Source: Methanosarcinales archaeon
GTDB lineage: Archaea; Halobacteriota; Methanosarcinia; Methanosarcinales; Methanogasteraceae
Length of the DNA: 6,629 bases
Reading direction: 5' to 3'
Assembly: GCA_030672605.1 (NCBI GenBank)
Contig: DAOVGE010000119.1
Coordinates: 1-6,629, forward strand
Shown here: piece by piece, positions 1 to 5,846 of the stretch
Layout of the letters: the number at the start of each line of letters is the position of its first letter
Numbering within the stretch: the stretch's first letter is position 1
Made by a program: the position numbers and the translations under genes
Notes under the pieces: generated by a model
Databases searched by the model: none
What the model saw: only the letters and a program-made list of their open reading frames with translations
Told to the model about the DNA's origin: nothing

Positions 1-39
1 CGTGACATCTCGTGGTTTTTTCACCCCATCTAAGCGCAT
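1..39 (-). CDS. possible start of a divergent gene (partial, unrecognised)
   Basis: On the minus strand an ATG at 39 opens a frame that runs without a stop to the window edge and gives MRLDGVKKPRDVT. This reads like a plausible charged N-terminus. It would make 40-177 a divergent promoter region shared with pyrF. Only 13 codons are visible, no convincing Shine-Dalgarno or TATA box is placed for it, and open frames this short arise by chance. I do not recognise the product. Alternatively this end is the tail of a plus-strand gene: the plus frames stop at 31-33 and 50-52. Confidence 0.25.
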   Translation of the reverse strand, partial: MRLDGVKKPRDVT

Positions 40-58
40 ACCATCAAGTTAAAGCAAA

Positions 59-128
59 AAGTGAGAGTTGGAATTGAGAGTTGAGAGTTGGAAGACTGGA
101 CTTGAGAGACTTGAGAATCGAGAATCGA
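59..128. repeat. purine-rich imperfect short tandem repeat upstream of pyrF
   Basis: The stretch is almost all A/G and T on the plus strand and is built from variants of one short unit. GAGAGTTG occurs at 63-70, 76-83 and 83-90. GAGAGTTGGAA occurs at 63-73 and 83-93. TTGAGAG occurs at 74-80, 81-87 and 102-108. GAGAATC occurs at 113-119 and 120-126. It lies in the leader/promoter area of pyrF and encodes nothing credible. It could be a slippage-derived microsatellite or a set of protein-binding sites; the sequence does not decide. Confidence 0.6.
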
Positions 129-148
129 TGAATCAGAAACAATAAGTT

Positions 149-161
149 GGATAAAAAATAT
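149..161 (+). promoter_or_regulatory. candidate TATA box for pyrF-pyrE
   Basis: The A/T-rich block GGATAAAAAATAT is centred about 23 nt upstream of the GTG at 178. That is close to the usual archaeal TATA-to-start-site distance, so the transcript may be leaderless or nearly so. The match to the TTTATATA consensus is modest and no clear BRE precedes it. A second A-rich candidate, AGAAACAATAAG, lies just upstream at about 135-146. Confidence 0.35.
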
Positions 162-177
162 CAAGAGACTCAAGGAC

Positions 178-873
178 GTGATTGAGACGAGCAGAATAGA
201 AAAGAGACCCGGGATCATGGTGGCATTCGATATGGAGGATGTGCCCTCCGCAATCCGGCTGGCAGAGGAACTGAGTGCTGCGGACGGCAATTTCGCAATC
301 AAGATTGGGAGACCACTCGAGATGCAGACCGGAAAGGAGGTAATCTCAAAAGTCAGGGACGCTACAGACCTTCCGATCGTCTACGATGGAAAGATTGCGG
401 ATATCCCTTACATAAGCGCAAAGATCGCGGAGATTGCTTATGGCGCGGGCGCGGATGCCGTCATCATGCACGCGTTCGTTGGTGCGGATGTGATGCGCGA
501 GGTCGTAAATCTGGGCATGGGTGATGTGATAACGGTGATTGAGATGACGCACCCGGGTTCTGTTGAATACCTCGGGCATTTCTCAGAGAAGCTCATCAGA
601 AAAACATCAGAGATCGGCGTCGATGGGATTGTTCTGCCTGCCACGCGTCCTGAACGGGTGAGTGCACTCTCGGGGCTGCTCAATGGCGATAGCGATAGTG
701 AGACCTACATCATATCCCCGGGCATTCACGCGCAGGGTGCAGAGCCGGGTGATGCGATCGTCAACGGGTCCGACTATGAGGTTGTCGGGCGGGCGATCTA
801 CCAGTCAGAAGATCCGAAAGAGTCAGCAGAGCAGATCTACAGGCAGGCAATCTCCCGGTTGGGAGGTGTTTAG
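178..873 (+). CDS. pyrF: orotidine 5'-phosphate decarboxylase
   Basis: This enzyme decarboxylates OMP to UMP, the last step of de novo pyrimidine synthesis, in the cytoplasm. The 231-residue product has the archaeal OMPDC layout. AFD with D18 ends the first strand, K42 lies in IKIG, and the catalytic DxKxxD motif is DGKIADIP (D70, K72, D75). EMTHPG is at 122-127. The phosphate-binding end has ISPGIHAQG (Q186) and VGRAIY (R205). The length is normal for the family. GTG 178 is the first possible start in this frame, since an in-frame stop lies at 112-114. The next start, ATG 217, would cut off the first beta strand. AAGGA lies only 1 nt upstream, too close to be a normal Shine-Dalgarno, so leaderless initiation is likely. 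The gene ends 2 nt before pyrE and is almost certainly co-transcribed with it. Confidence 0.95.
   Translation: MIETSRIEKRPGIMVAFDMEDVPSAIRLAEELSAADGNFAIKIGRPLEMQTGKEVISKVRDATDLPIVYDGKIADIPYISAKIAEIAYGAGADAVIMHAFVGADVMREVVNLGMGDVITVIEMTHPGSVEYLGHFSEKLIRKTSEIGVDGIVLPATRPERVSALSGLLNGDSDSETYIISPGIHAQGAEPGDAIVNGSDYEVVGRAIYQSEDPKESAEQIYRQAISRLGGV
861..868 (+). promoter_or_regulatory. strong Shine-Dalgarno for pyrE inside the pyrF end
   Basis: GGGAGGTG, the complement of the archaeal 16S rRNA 3' end, lies 7 nt before the GTG at 876 and encodes the last residues of PyrF. It fixes the pyrE start despite the non-ATG codon and suggests that pyrE is translated from the same message as pyrF. Confidence 0.85.
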
Positions 874-875
874 CA

Positions 876-1556
876 GTGAAACAGCACCAGAAGGATTTTT
901 TGATACACCTGCTCGAGTCGGGCGCAATAAAATTCGGAGAGTTCAGGTTGAAGAGCGGGAGGATCTCGCCATACTTCGTAAACATCGCAACAGCGATTAA
1001 CAGCGGCAGAAGGGCATCGAATACAACAGATGCCTATGTCGCAGAGATTGTGAATGGCGCGGTCGGAACCGGTTTCGATTACATCCACGGTCCCGCGTAC
1101 AAGGGAATTCCGCTCTCGGCACTGATCGCAGAGAAACTCTGGAGCACACACGAAATAGATGTCCGCTGGGGCTATGATCGGAAGGAAGCGAAGCGGTATG
1201 GAGACCCGGCAGATCAGGACATCGTGGGCGACATCCGGGACGGGGATTCTGTTCTGATGGTGGATGATGTGGTTGTGACAGGGAAGACAAAGATCGACAA
1301 CTGGGAGAAACTGACCGGTTACAGAGACGTGCGTCTGGAAGGCATCCTGATTGCGGTCGATCGAGAGGAGATTGACGAGGCAGGCACGGGCACCACCGAG
1401 ATCCTTGCGAACTCCGGGATGACGGTGTATCCGATACTCCGGATAACTGAGATATTCGATTATCTGCTGAACAGGACTGTTAATGGGTCTGTGTACGTGG
1501 ACGATCGGATAAAAGCGGCGTTCGATGAGTATTTTGGTAAATATGGGGTGCATTAG
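876..1556 (+). CDS. pyrE: orotate phosphoribosyltransferase
   Basis: This enzyme joins orotate and PRPP to give OMP, the substrate of the neighbouring PyrF. The 226-residue product follows the longer E. coli-like plan rather than the short archaeal one of about 180 residues. It has FRLKSGRISPYF near the N-terminus (residues 23-34), HGPAYKGIPL at 71-80, the flexible catalytic loop DRKEAKRYGD at 101-110, and the PRPP-binding motif VLMVDDVVVTGKT at 126-138 with the acidic pair D130/D131. The loop lysines K103 and K106 match E. coli K100 and K103. The position of E. coli H105 is a tyrosine (Y108), and the loop after it (DPADQD) differs from the usual GEGG. GTG 876 is chosen because of the Shine-Dalgarno at 861-868. 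The function call is firm; the loop change is a curiosity that probably leaves activity intact. Confidence 0.93.
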   Translation: MKQHQKDFLIHLLESGAIKFGEFRLKSGRISPYFVNIATAINSGRRASNTTDAYVAEIVNGAVGTGFDYIHGPAYKGIPLSALIAEKLWSTHEIDVRWGYDRKEAKRYGDPADQDIVGDIRDGDSVLMVDDVVVTGKTKIDNWEKLTGYRDVRLEGILIAVDREEIDEAGTGTTEILANSGMTVYPILRITEIFDYLLNRTVNGSVYVDDRIKAAFDEYFGKYGVH

Positions 1557-1586
1557 TATCGGCGCTTGTAGCCAGAGACCAGCATC

Positions 1587-1601
1587 CCAAAACTTTAGAT
1601 A
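1587..1601 (+). promoter_or_regulatory. BRE/TATA-like promoter of the ROK-kinase fusion gene
   Basis: CCAAAAC (about 1587-1593, BRE-like) directly precedes TTTAGATA (1594-1601, TATA-like). The TATA centre is 28 nt from the ATG at 1626, which would put the RNA start at or next to the start codon. No Shine-Dalgarno is visible before that ATG, which fits a leaderless mRNA. This suggests the fusion gene can be expressed apart from pyrF-pyrE. It is a consensus-and-spacing argument only. Confidence 0.55.
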
Positions 1602-1625
1602 CAAACCCTTCACATATTACTATTG

Positions 1626-4313
1626 ATGGTTTCCAGTTCGTACAGTGTGGACGTGGTTCGGAAAATCGACGATCTGTTGGAGCATACAGGGACTGATCTG
1701 CAGAGCCGGCACAGGACGTTCAGAGAAGATCTGAAAGAGATGGCGCACGGAAGCGGAAGCGATCCCGTGGATCTGACACTCTGGATGGAGGAGGGTAACG
1801 GAAAGGTGGTAAGCGAGGTTCTGACGCTCCCTCGTGCCATATTCGATCCCGGAACAGAGCGGTACAACAGACTGGTTGAGTATATAGCGGTCTGCCTGAA
1901 CATCAGAGGAGAGACTCTTGGAATAAAGCAGATCGGAATAGAAGCCGGCACTGGCACCGACACCAGGGCAAGCACCGGGGCAGGTGTTGGTGTTGACATT
2001 GATCGGCTCGCAATCGATGTGAGAAGATACTTTGAGACGGAGTTTTTCATCACACTTATTGATGCAAACTTTGGCAGACCGATACGGTGGCGGAAAGGGA
2101 GACTCGAGCAGGGAGAGGTCAGAATCGGGCAGGTACGGGCAGGAAGATACGATCAGGGGGCTGCGCTGGGACTGGTTGTTACAGGAACCGACATCAAGAC
2201 GGTTGCTCTTGAGAGTGGTAATGTCGTGTACCGGAAGGAGGTTGCAATTGGAGAGGAGATGCCACTTGAGGAACTGCTCGATTACTGCCTCGCGGAGGCG
2301 GCTCTGGCGGTCGGAATCCAGGAACGGGAGCTGGAGGATATCTACATCGGCGTTCCCGGACCGGTTGACCCGTGGGGCAACATCGTGAGGGTCCCTGCGA
2401 TGAAGGTCGTAACCAAGGAGTCGCTGGAACGTTTGCAGCAGAAGTACCCGAATGCCAGGTTCATCAATGACGCCAACGTGGAGGCGGTGTATCATAGAAT
2501 CGTCTGGGCAAGCGATATCACAATCGCAACTGATCAGCCGACTGTGGGACTCGTTCTGAGGAAGGGCATCGGATTCGCAATCCTTGTCGGGGGGTATCTG
2601 GCATCGTGGGTCGGGGCGCCCATGGAGACTCACTTCAGGGTGAACTTCGCAGATGATGCACCTCTCTGCAACTGCGGCATGAAGGGGTGCCTTGAGCTTC
2701 CAGCCACATGGGTGGTTGAGAGGTTCGTGCAACTGGTATCAGAGAACAACATCAGTATCCCGCCCGAGTTTACGGGGAAGGTGTCGTGTGCCGGTGGTGA
2801 GTGTGGCATACTCGCAAGGGATGTCGGCGCGTTCATGAGCTACAGGGGCGAACTCGGGAGGGTCGCAACAGATGTCTTCATCGAGTACGGGGAGAATCTC
2901 TCGATTCTCTTCGGAGAACTGGCGCGGCTGATGGATGTTTCAGGGTTCTGGGTTGCGCTCAGCGGCGGCATGGTCCAGCAGCGTGAGGAGCAAGAGGCAA
3001 TCATTCAGGGTATTGCACGGGGGATTGACAGCAAGTTTCCAGGGATCCGAATAGAGATACTGAGCGGAATTGTGGAGGATGGGGCAGGTTATGGTGCTGG
3101 TAATGGTAACGGTGCTGGTAATGGTAACGGTGCTGGTAAGGGGGGCGCGAACGGGTGCGTGTGCGGGAACTCGCATCGCATAATCCGGTATGAGCGAATC
3201 TCTGGAAAGTGGCAGGGCGCTGTTGGTGCGGCTCTCTGTGCGCTGCAGGATAAGCAGATGAAGATGAGAATCGAGCCGGAGACAAAATTGACGATAGGAG
3301 CGGCAGAAGAGATCGTATCCGCCAGGATCGCCGAGATATTTAACACAGGAAAGAAGCTGTCCACACAGACCATAATCGGCGTCGCCGGACCATCCGGGGG
3401 TGGAAAGTCGTATTTTGCAGAACTTCTCAAGAGCAAAATCGAGGAGATGGCAGAAAAAACCTCGGATGGCGTGAAAGCCGAAGTGGTGACGATGGATAAT
3501 TACCTGATACCGAAAGAGAAGCGGGGAAAGGGCGGAATCCGGGCAAAATATTCTCTTGATCGGTTGTGGAAGGATATAATTGATATCAGTAGCGGAAAAG
3601 CCATCCACCACCCCATCTTCGATCAGGTCTCTCGCGTGAGATACAGCAAACTCGGTAAATTTCTGGATGAAAAATCCACTGCAACCGGGAACCGATTGTC
3701 TGAAAAGAAGACTGAACTCTTTCACAAGATCAATCAGTTGACCGAGTGGTCAGGAGAAGCAACGAAGCGGGTGAATCCGGATAAGGACACAATAGTCCTG
3801 ATTGATGGCATCCTGGCTCTGGATAACCCCACGATCAATAAGCTGTATTACGATTACCGCATATTCGTAAATGCGTCGTGGATACTGCGGCTCTGCGCTG
3901 CAATCTCGAGAGCGCAGCAGGAAAACTGGTACAAAGGTGCGAACACCGCAGATATCATCGAAAAGTTCGTGTTCAAGCGTCCCGAAGAGGAGGCGATCAT
4001 CAACGTCACATATCTGGACGCGGACATGATGGTGGACAACGATTTTTACGATAACAAGGTGGAAAGTGATCTGAAAGAACTTTTAGGCGACGTGTACCCA
4101 CTTCTGGACCGGGAGCTTTATGCTCAGTACTATGTCATTTATGCGCTTATGGGGGACAACGGCTATCGCGCAAAGACGATCTTCAAAGAGAGACTCGAAA
4201 GCATAAATGAGCTGATCAGGGCGAGCAGAATTGAGGATATGTACGAAGAAGGCGCGGGGATGCGGTTGGAGGAGAATGTTTGTAAGATGGCGGAGATTGC
4301 GAAGTTCGGGTGA
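1626..4313 (+). CDS. composite protein: ROK-family domain fused to a uridine kinase-like P-loop kinase
   Basis: One intact frame of 895 codons; numbering is from ATG 1626, and a TTG at 1623 is a trivial alternative. Residues 1-175 match nothing I know and include a Gly/Thr-rich stretch (106-126). Residues about 180-545 form a ROK fold: GLVVTGTDIKT at 182-192, GVPGPVDP at 242-249, INDAN with the catalytic-type D282, RKGIG at 312-316, H336 plus zinc motif CNCGMKGCLE (348-357), SGGM at 446-449, and the closing helix GAVGAALCAL. The ATP-site signatures are altered: the usual DxGxT is VVTGT and GTGIG is RKGIG. The Glu of EIGH is lost, so sugar kinase activity is doubtful. A Gly/Asn loop (490-510) interrupts the end of this domain. 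Residues about 560-895 are a uridine kinase/phosphoribulokinase-type P-loop domain: Walker A GPSGGGKS (588-595, K594), MDNYL with D624 at the catalytic base position, and LIDGILALD with D727. Substrate is unknown; a nucleoside or sugar phosphate is likely. The pyrF-pyrE neighbourhood hints at pyrimidine salvage. Confidence 0.85.
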   Translation: MVSSSYSVDVVRKIDDLLEHTGTDLQSRHRTFREDLKEMAHGSGSDPVDLTLWMEEGNGKVVSEVLTLPRAIFDPGTERYNRLVEYIAVCLNIRGETLGIKQIGIEAGTGTDTRASTGAGVGVDIDRLAIDVRRYFETEFFITLIDANFGRPIRWRKGRLEQGEVRIGQVRAGRYDQGAALGLVVTGTDIKTVALESGNVVYRKEVAIGEEMPLEELLDYCLAEAALAVGIQERELEDIYIGVPGPVDPWGNIVRVPAMKVVTKESLERLQQKYPNARFINDANVEAVYHRIVWASDITIATDQPTVGLVLRKGIGFAILVGGYLASWVGAPMETHFRVNFADDAPLCNCGMKGCLELPATWVVERFVQLVSENNISIPPEFTGKVSCAGGECGILARDVGAFMSYRGELGRVATDVFIEYGENLSILFGELARLMDVSGFWVALSGGMVQQREEQEAIIQGIARGIDSKFPGIRIEILSGIVEDGAGYGAGNGNGAGNGNGAGKGGANGCVCGNSHRIIRYERISGKWQGAVGAALCALQDKQMKMRIEPETKLTIGAAEEIVSARIAEIFNTGKKLSTQTIIGVAGPSGGGKSYFAELLKSKIEEMAEKTSDGVKAEVVTMDNYLIPKEKRGKGGIRAKYSLDRLWKDIIDISSGKAIHHPIFDQVSRVRYSKLGKFLDEKSTATGNRLSEKKTELFHKINQLTEWSGEATKRVNPDKDTIVLIDGILALDNPTINKLYYDYRIFVNASWILRLCAAISRAQQENWYKGANTADIIEKFVFKRPEEEAIINVTYLDADMMVDNDFYDNKVESDLKELLGDVYPLLDRELYAQYYVIYALMGDNGYRAKTIFKERLESINELIRASRIEDMYEEGAGMRLEENVCKMAEIAKFG
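3093..3140 (+). repeat. in-frame 18-bp tandem repeat encoding GAGNGN
   Basis: The unit GGTGCTGGTAATGGTAAC occurs at 3093-3110 and 3111-3128 with identical sequence. A partial third copy, GGTGCTGGTAAG, follows at 3129-3140. Being a multiple of three, it keeps the frame and encodes two GAGNGN units plus GAGK. Identity at third codon positions points to recent duplication by slippage or unequal exchange. The loop lies within the C-terminal part of the ROK domain, before its last helix. Confidence 0.9.
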
Positions 4314-4334
4314 ATGGGGGATCGTGTTCGTATG

Positions 4335-4346
4335 TTTATATAATAT
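4335..4346 (+). promoter_or_regulatory. orphan TATA-like element downstream of the fusion gene
   Basis: TTTATATAATAT is a close match to the archaeal TATA consensus. It lies just after the fusion gene's stop codon, in a spacer where no coding gene starts. If used on the plus strand, transcription would begin near 4366 and run through the palindrome at 4408-4421 and the inverted repeat at 4451-4518, giving a small RNA. No BRE is evident, and an A/T-rich spacer can produce this by chance. Confidence 0.25.
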
Positions 4347-4407
4347 CCTCCAACATATTCTGTGAGTCTTCGTAAGCATCCGTGGATCGTCTGTTCTCGT
4401 GGTTGTA

Positions 4408-4421
4408 TGTGGATATCCACA
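4408..4421. repeat. perfect 14-bp palindrome
   Basis: TGTGGATATCCACA is its own reverse complement. It sits in the convergent spacer. Perfect dyads of this size are typical of dimeric regulator operators but can also be remnants of mobile elements. No promoter of a coding gene is adjacent, so an operator role is not supported by context. Confidence 0.6.
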
Positions 4422-4450
4422 CAATATTGGGTGAGTACATTTACACCGTT

Positions 4451-4518
4451 AATCGGCGTAATCTGCGTTAATCAGTGGCAAATAAAACTTTTAGCCACAG
4501 ATTAACACTGATTTCACC
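4451..4518. repeat. imperfect inverted repeat built from GATTAAC-type units
   Basis: The left arm (4451-4479) and right arm (4494-4518) are near reverse complements. Read outward from the loop on either strand, each arm begins GCCACWGATTAAC and goes on to a further GATT block. I count about 20 matches over the 25 nt of the right arm. The loop (4480-4493) is A/T-rich. Each arm is itself a tandem of about 10-bp units (GATTAACGCA, GATTACGCC, GATTAACGG in the complement of the left arm). It lies between two convergent genes, and a transcript from either strand could fold into a long hairpin. It resembles dispersed intergenic repeats seen in many genomes; its function is unknown. Confidence 0.7.
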
Positions 4519-4571
4519 AATCCAATCGTATTTGTATTTGCAGGTTTGACATCATGTTTTTCAACCGACCG

Positions 4572-4590
4572 GAAGAAATTAAAAAGACTC
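4572..4590 (-). terminator. candidate oligo-T terminator of the minus-strand operon
   Basis: On the minus strand the run CTTTTTAATTTCTTCC begins about 19 nt after the TGA of the last pilin-like gene. Euryarchaeal transcription commonly ends at such oligo-T tracts soon after the stop codon. A weak CCGGA/TCCGG stem flanks the T-rich loop. Confidence 0.45.
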
Positions 4591-4604
4591 CGGAAACATG
4601 GCAA

Positions 4605-5384
4605 TCACCCGATATCCACACTGACGATGTATTCGACGACAACCAGCTTGTTGAAGTGAATATCGCTGCTCCAGCCGGTCGTGTCTTCGGTTGAACCGGC
4701 AAACGTCGCACCGAACTCGTCCTCAAGAAACCGCTTCCACGCACCAGCATACTCGCTATTGACCATAATATTCAGATAGCCATTCTCATAGACCTCCGGA
4801 GTACTGAAGACGCTCTCATTGAATCGCGGATTACTGATCGTGACCCGTGCGATGCCGCCTCCGACGGATGACGCTGAATCATTGATCTTGACAAGCGAGA
4901 ACATGATATTGCCCTGATCCATGGAATTGAACATCCTGGGTTCCGATACCATGACTGTGCCACTCGGGTACTTTGTGAGTACTGCTCCATTCTCGCACGC
5001 AACAGAGCCGATTCCGCTCGTAAACTCGATGCGACCCATGGGGATGGTACACTCGTCCACATCTCCGCCAACGACGATCCTGAGCGACAGGTCGCATACA
5101 TTAGGATCGGATGAGAGCGAGCCGCCTTCAGCGGTGCCGAGTTTTGTCGTCCTGACCGGTGATTGATCAAGAGCAACCTTCAGCAGATCTGTGTGAAGGA
5201 TCAGAAAACCCTGCTCGACGCCCTTGAATTGGGTCGCATCCTTCGTCGATTGCAGCGCTGGCAGACCGCCCACATAAATCGATCCGATCGCAACAACGAC
5301 GATTCCGAATACGAGCACGTATCCCACAACCTCGGAAACCGCTCTGTTTGATTTGAGTAGCCTGTTCATCTTCCCTGCCCCCAT
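4605..5384 (-). CDS. membrane-anchored archaeal pilin-like protein (DUF7289-like)
   Basis: The 259-residue product is probably an envelope protein held by one N-terminal helix with its body outside the cell. The N-terminus NRLLKSNRAVSEVVGY leads into a hydrophobic segment (about residues 19-39). R14-A15-V16 fits the relaxed archaeal class III prepilin cleavage pattern, and SEVVG resembles the SPVIG/SEVIG start of archaeal pilin N-domains. The rest is beta-strand-like with three cysteines around residues 95-130 and two N-glycosylation sequons (NDS, NES). The start is uncertain: ATG 5384 has GGAG only 2 nt upstream, while ATG 5369 gives a start (MNRLLKS) more like known relatives. It begins 5 nt after the upstream gene's stop, so it is in the same operon and is the last gene of it. 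The family name rests on recalled resemblance of the N-terminal motif only. Confidence 0.8.
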   Translation of the reverse strand: MGAGKMNRLLKSNRAVSEVVGYVLVFGIVVVAIGSIYVGGLPALQSTKDATQFKGVEQGFLILHTDLLKVALDQSPVRTTKLGTAEGGSLSSDPNVCDLSLRIVVGGDVDECTIPMGRIEFTSGIGSVACENGAVLTKYPSGTVMVSEPRMFNSMDQGNIMFSLVKINDSASSVGGGIARVTISNPRFNESVFSTPEVYENGYLNIMVNSEYAGAWKRFLEDEFGATFAGSTEDTTGWSSDIHFNKLVVVEYIVSVDIG

Positions 5385-5389
5385 CGCTC

Positions 5390-5824
5390 CTATCTATTGG
5401 TGAACGATAACCTGTGTTTGCCGCTTGCGCTGTGCGTCTCCCCGTCGATCGGAATGGATGCACCGATGCCGTTTATCGTGTACGATATGCTGAGGTCGAT
5501 GTCGTCGGCATCAATTATCACCCGCTGGTCCGTGGTATTTTTGGTTGACATCTTGACCGTGTATGTGTGCCCGCCGATCGTGTCTGGCATCTCAAGCGAT
5601 GTGTTCAGTGTGCCGTTCTCGGGCGCGATCAGGTATAACATGATCAGCTTGGTTCCGATGTCGTTTCCGATGTCATTGAACTGCTGAGTTGCGGCGATAT
5701 CGGTCGGAGTCTCTGTGAGCATCGTGCCAGCACTCAGCATCACAACTCCGAAGAAGAGGAGCGATATGCTCGAGATCATGATGTATTCGAGTGCATAAGA
5801 GACTGCGTTGCGATCGTTCAGCAT
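5390..5824 (-). CDS. small membrane-anchored pilin-like protein (DUF7266-like)
   Basis: The 144-residue product starts MLNDRNAVSYALEYI, then has a hydrophobic helix (about residues 14-35), then an extracellular beta-rich part. The NAVSYALEYI start resembles archaeal small pilin-like proteins encoded beside type IV pilus-type secretion ATPases. ATG 5824 is chosen because GGGAG lies 8 nt upstream (5837-5833). A GTG at 5857 would add 11 residues (MKSEYYVGVDD) and overlap the upstream gene, and has no better ribosome site. The C-terminal domain carries three sequons (NGT, NTS, NTT). The gene is 22 nt from the upstream stop and 5 nt before the next gene, so it is an operon member. Role in a pilus or pseudopilus is inference. 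Confidence 0.78.
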   Translation of the reverse strand: MLNDRNAVSYALEYIMISSISLLFFGVVMLSAGTMLTETPTDIAATQQFNDIGNDIGTKLIMLYLIAPENGTLNTSLEMPDTIGGHTYTVKMSTKNTTDQRVIIDADDIDLSISYTINGIGASIPIDGETHSASGKHRLSFTNR

Positions 5825-5832
5825 ATCATCGA

Positions 5833-5837
5833 CTCCC
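5833..5837 (-). promoter_or_regulatory. Shine-Dalgarno that sets the start at 5824
   Basis: GGGAG on the minus strand with an 8-nt spacer to ATG 5824. It lies in the 22-nt gap after the upstream gene's stop and favours this ATG over the in-frame GTG at 5857. Confidence 0.6.
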
Positions 5838-5846
5838 ACATAATAT

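Noticed and set aside
16..21. T6 run as a terminator of an upstream plus-strand gene
   Set aside because: No upstream gene can be confirmed in the few bases available, so the call cannot be supported.
217..873. ATG 217 as an alternative pyrF start
   Set aside because: It would remove the first beta strand leading to the conserved Asp in AFD.
870..1613. A 247-codon minus-strand frame opposite pyrE
   Set aside because: The plus strand encodes an unmistakable PyrE with a strong Shine-Dalgarno; the antisense product is compositionally unnatural.
1620..2732. A 370-codon open frame on the minus strand opposite the fusion gene
   Set aside because: It is antisense to a frame with clear ROK motifs, is rich in Cys, His, Pro and Ser as expected of a shadow frame, and shows no recognisable domain.
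2940..3725. A 261-codon minus-strand frame, including low-complexity TVTITSTVTIT repeats
   Set aside because: The repeats are the complement of the GAGNGN minisatellite, and the opposite strand carries the P-loop kinase motifs.
4083..4424. A minus-strand frame reaching into the convergent spacer
   Set aside because: Most of it is antisense to the kinase C-terminus and the product (TTTRTDDPRMLTK and similar) shows no domain or ribosome site.
4451..4518. A CRISPR array or tRNA explanation for the inverted repeat
   Set aside because: There is no spacer-repeat regularity with constant repeat length, and no cloverleaf, T-loop or CCA-proximal pattern.
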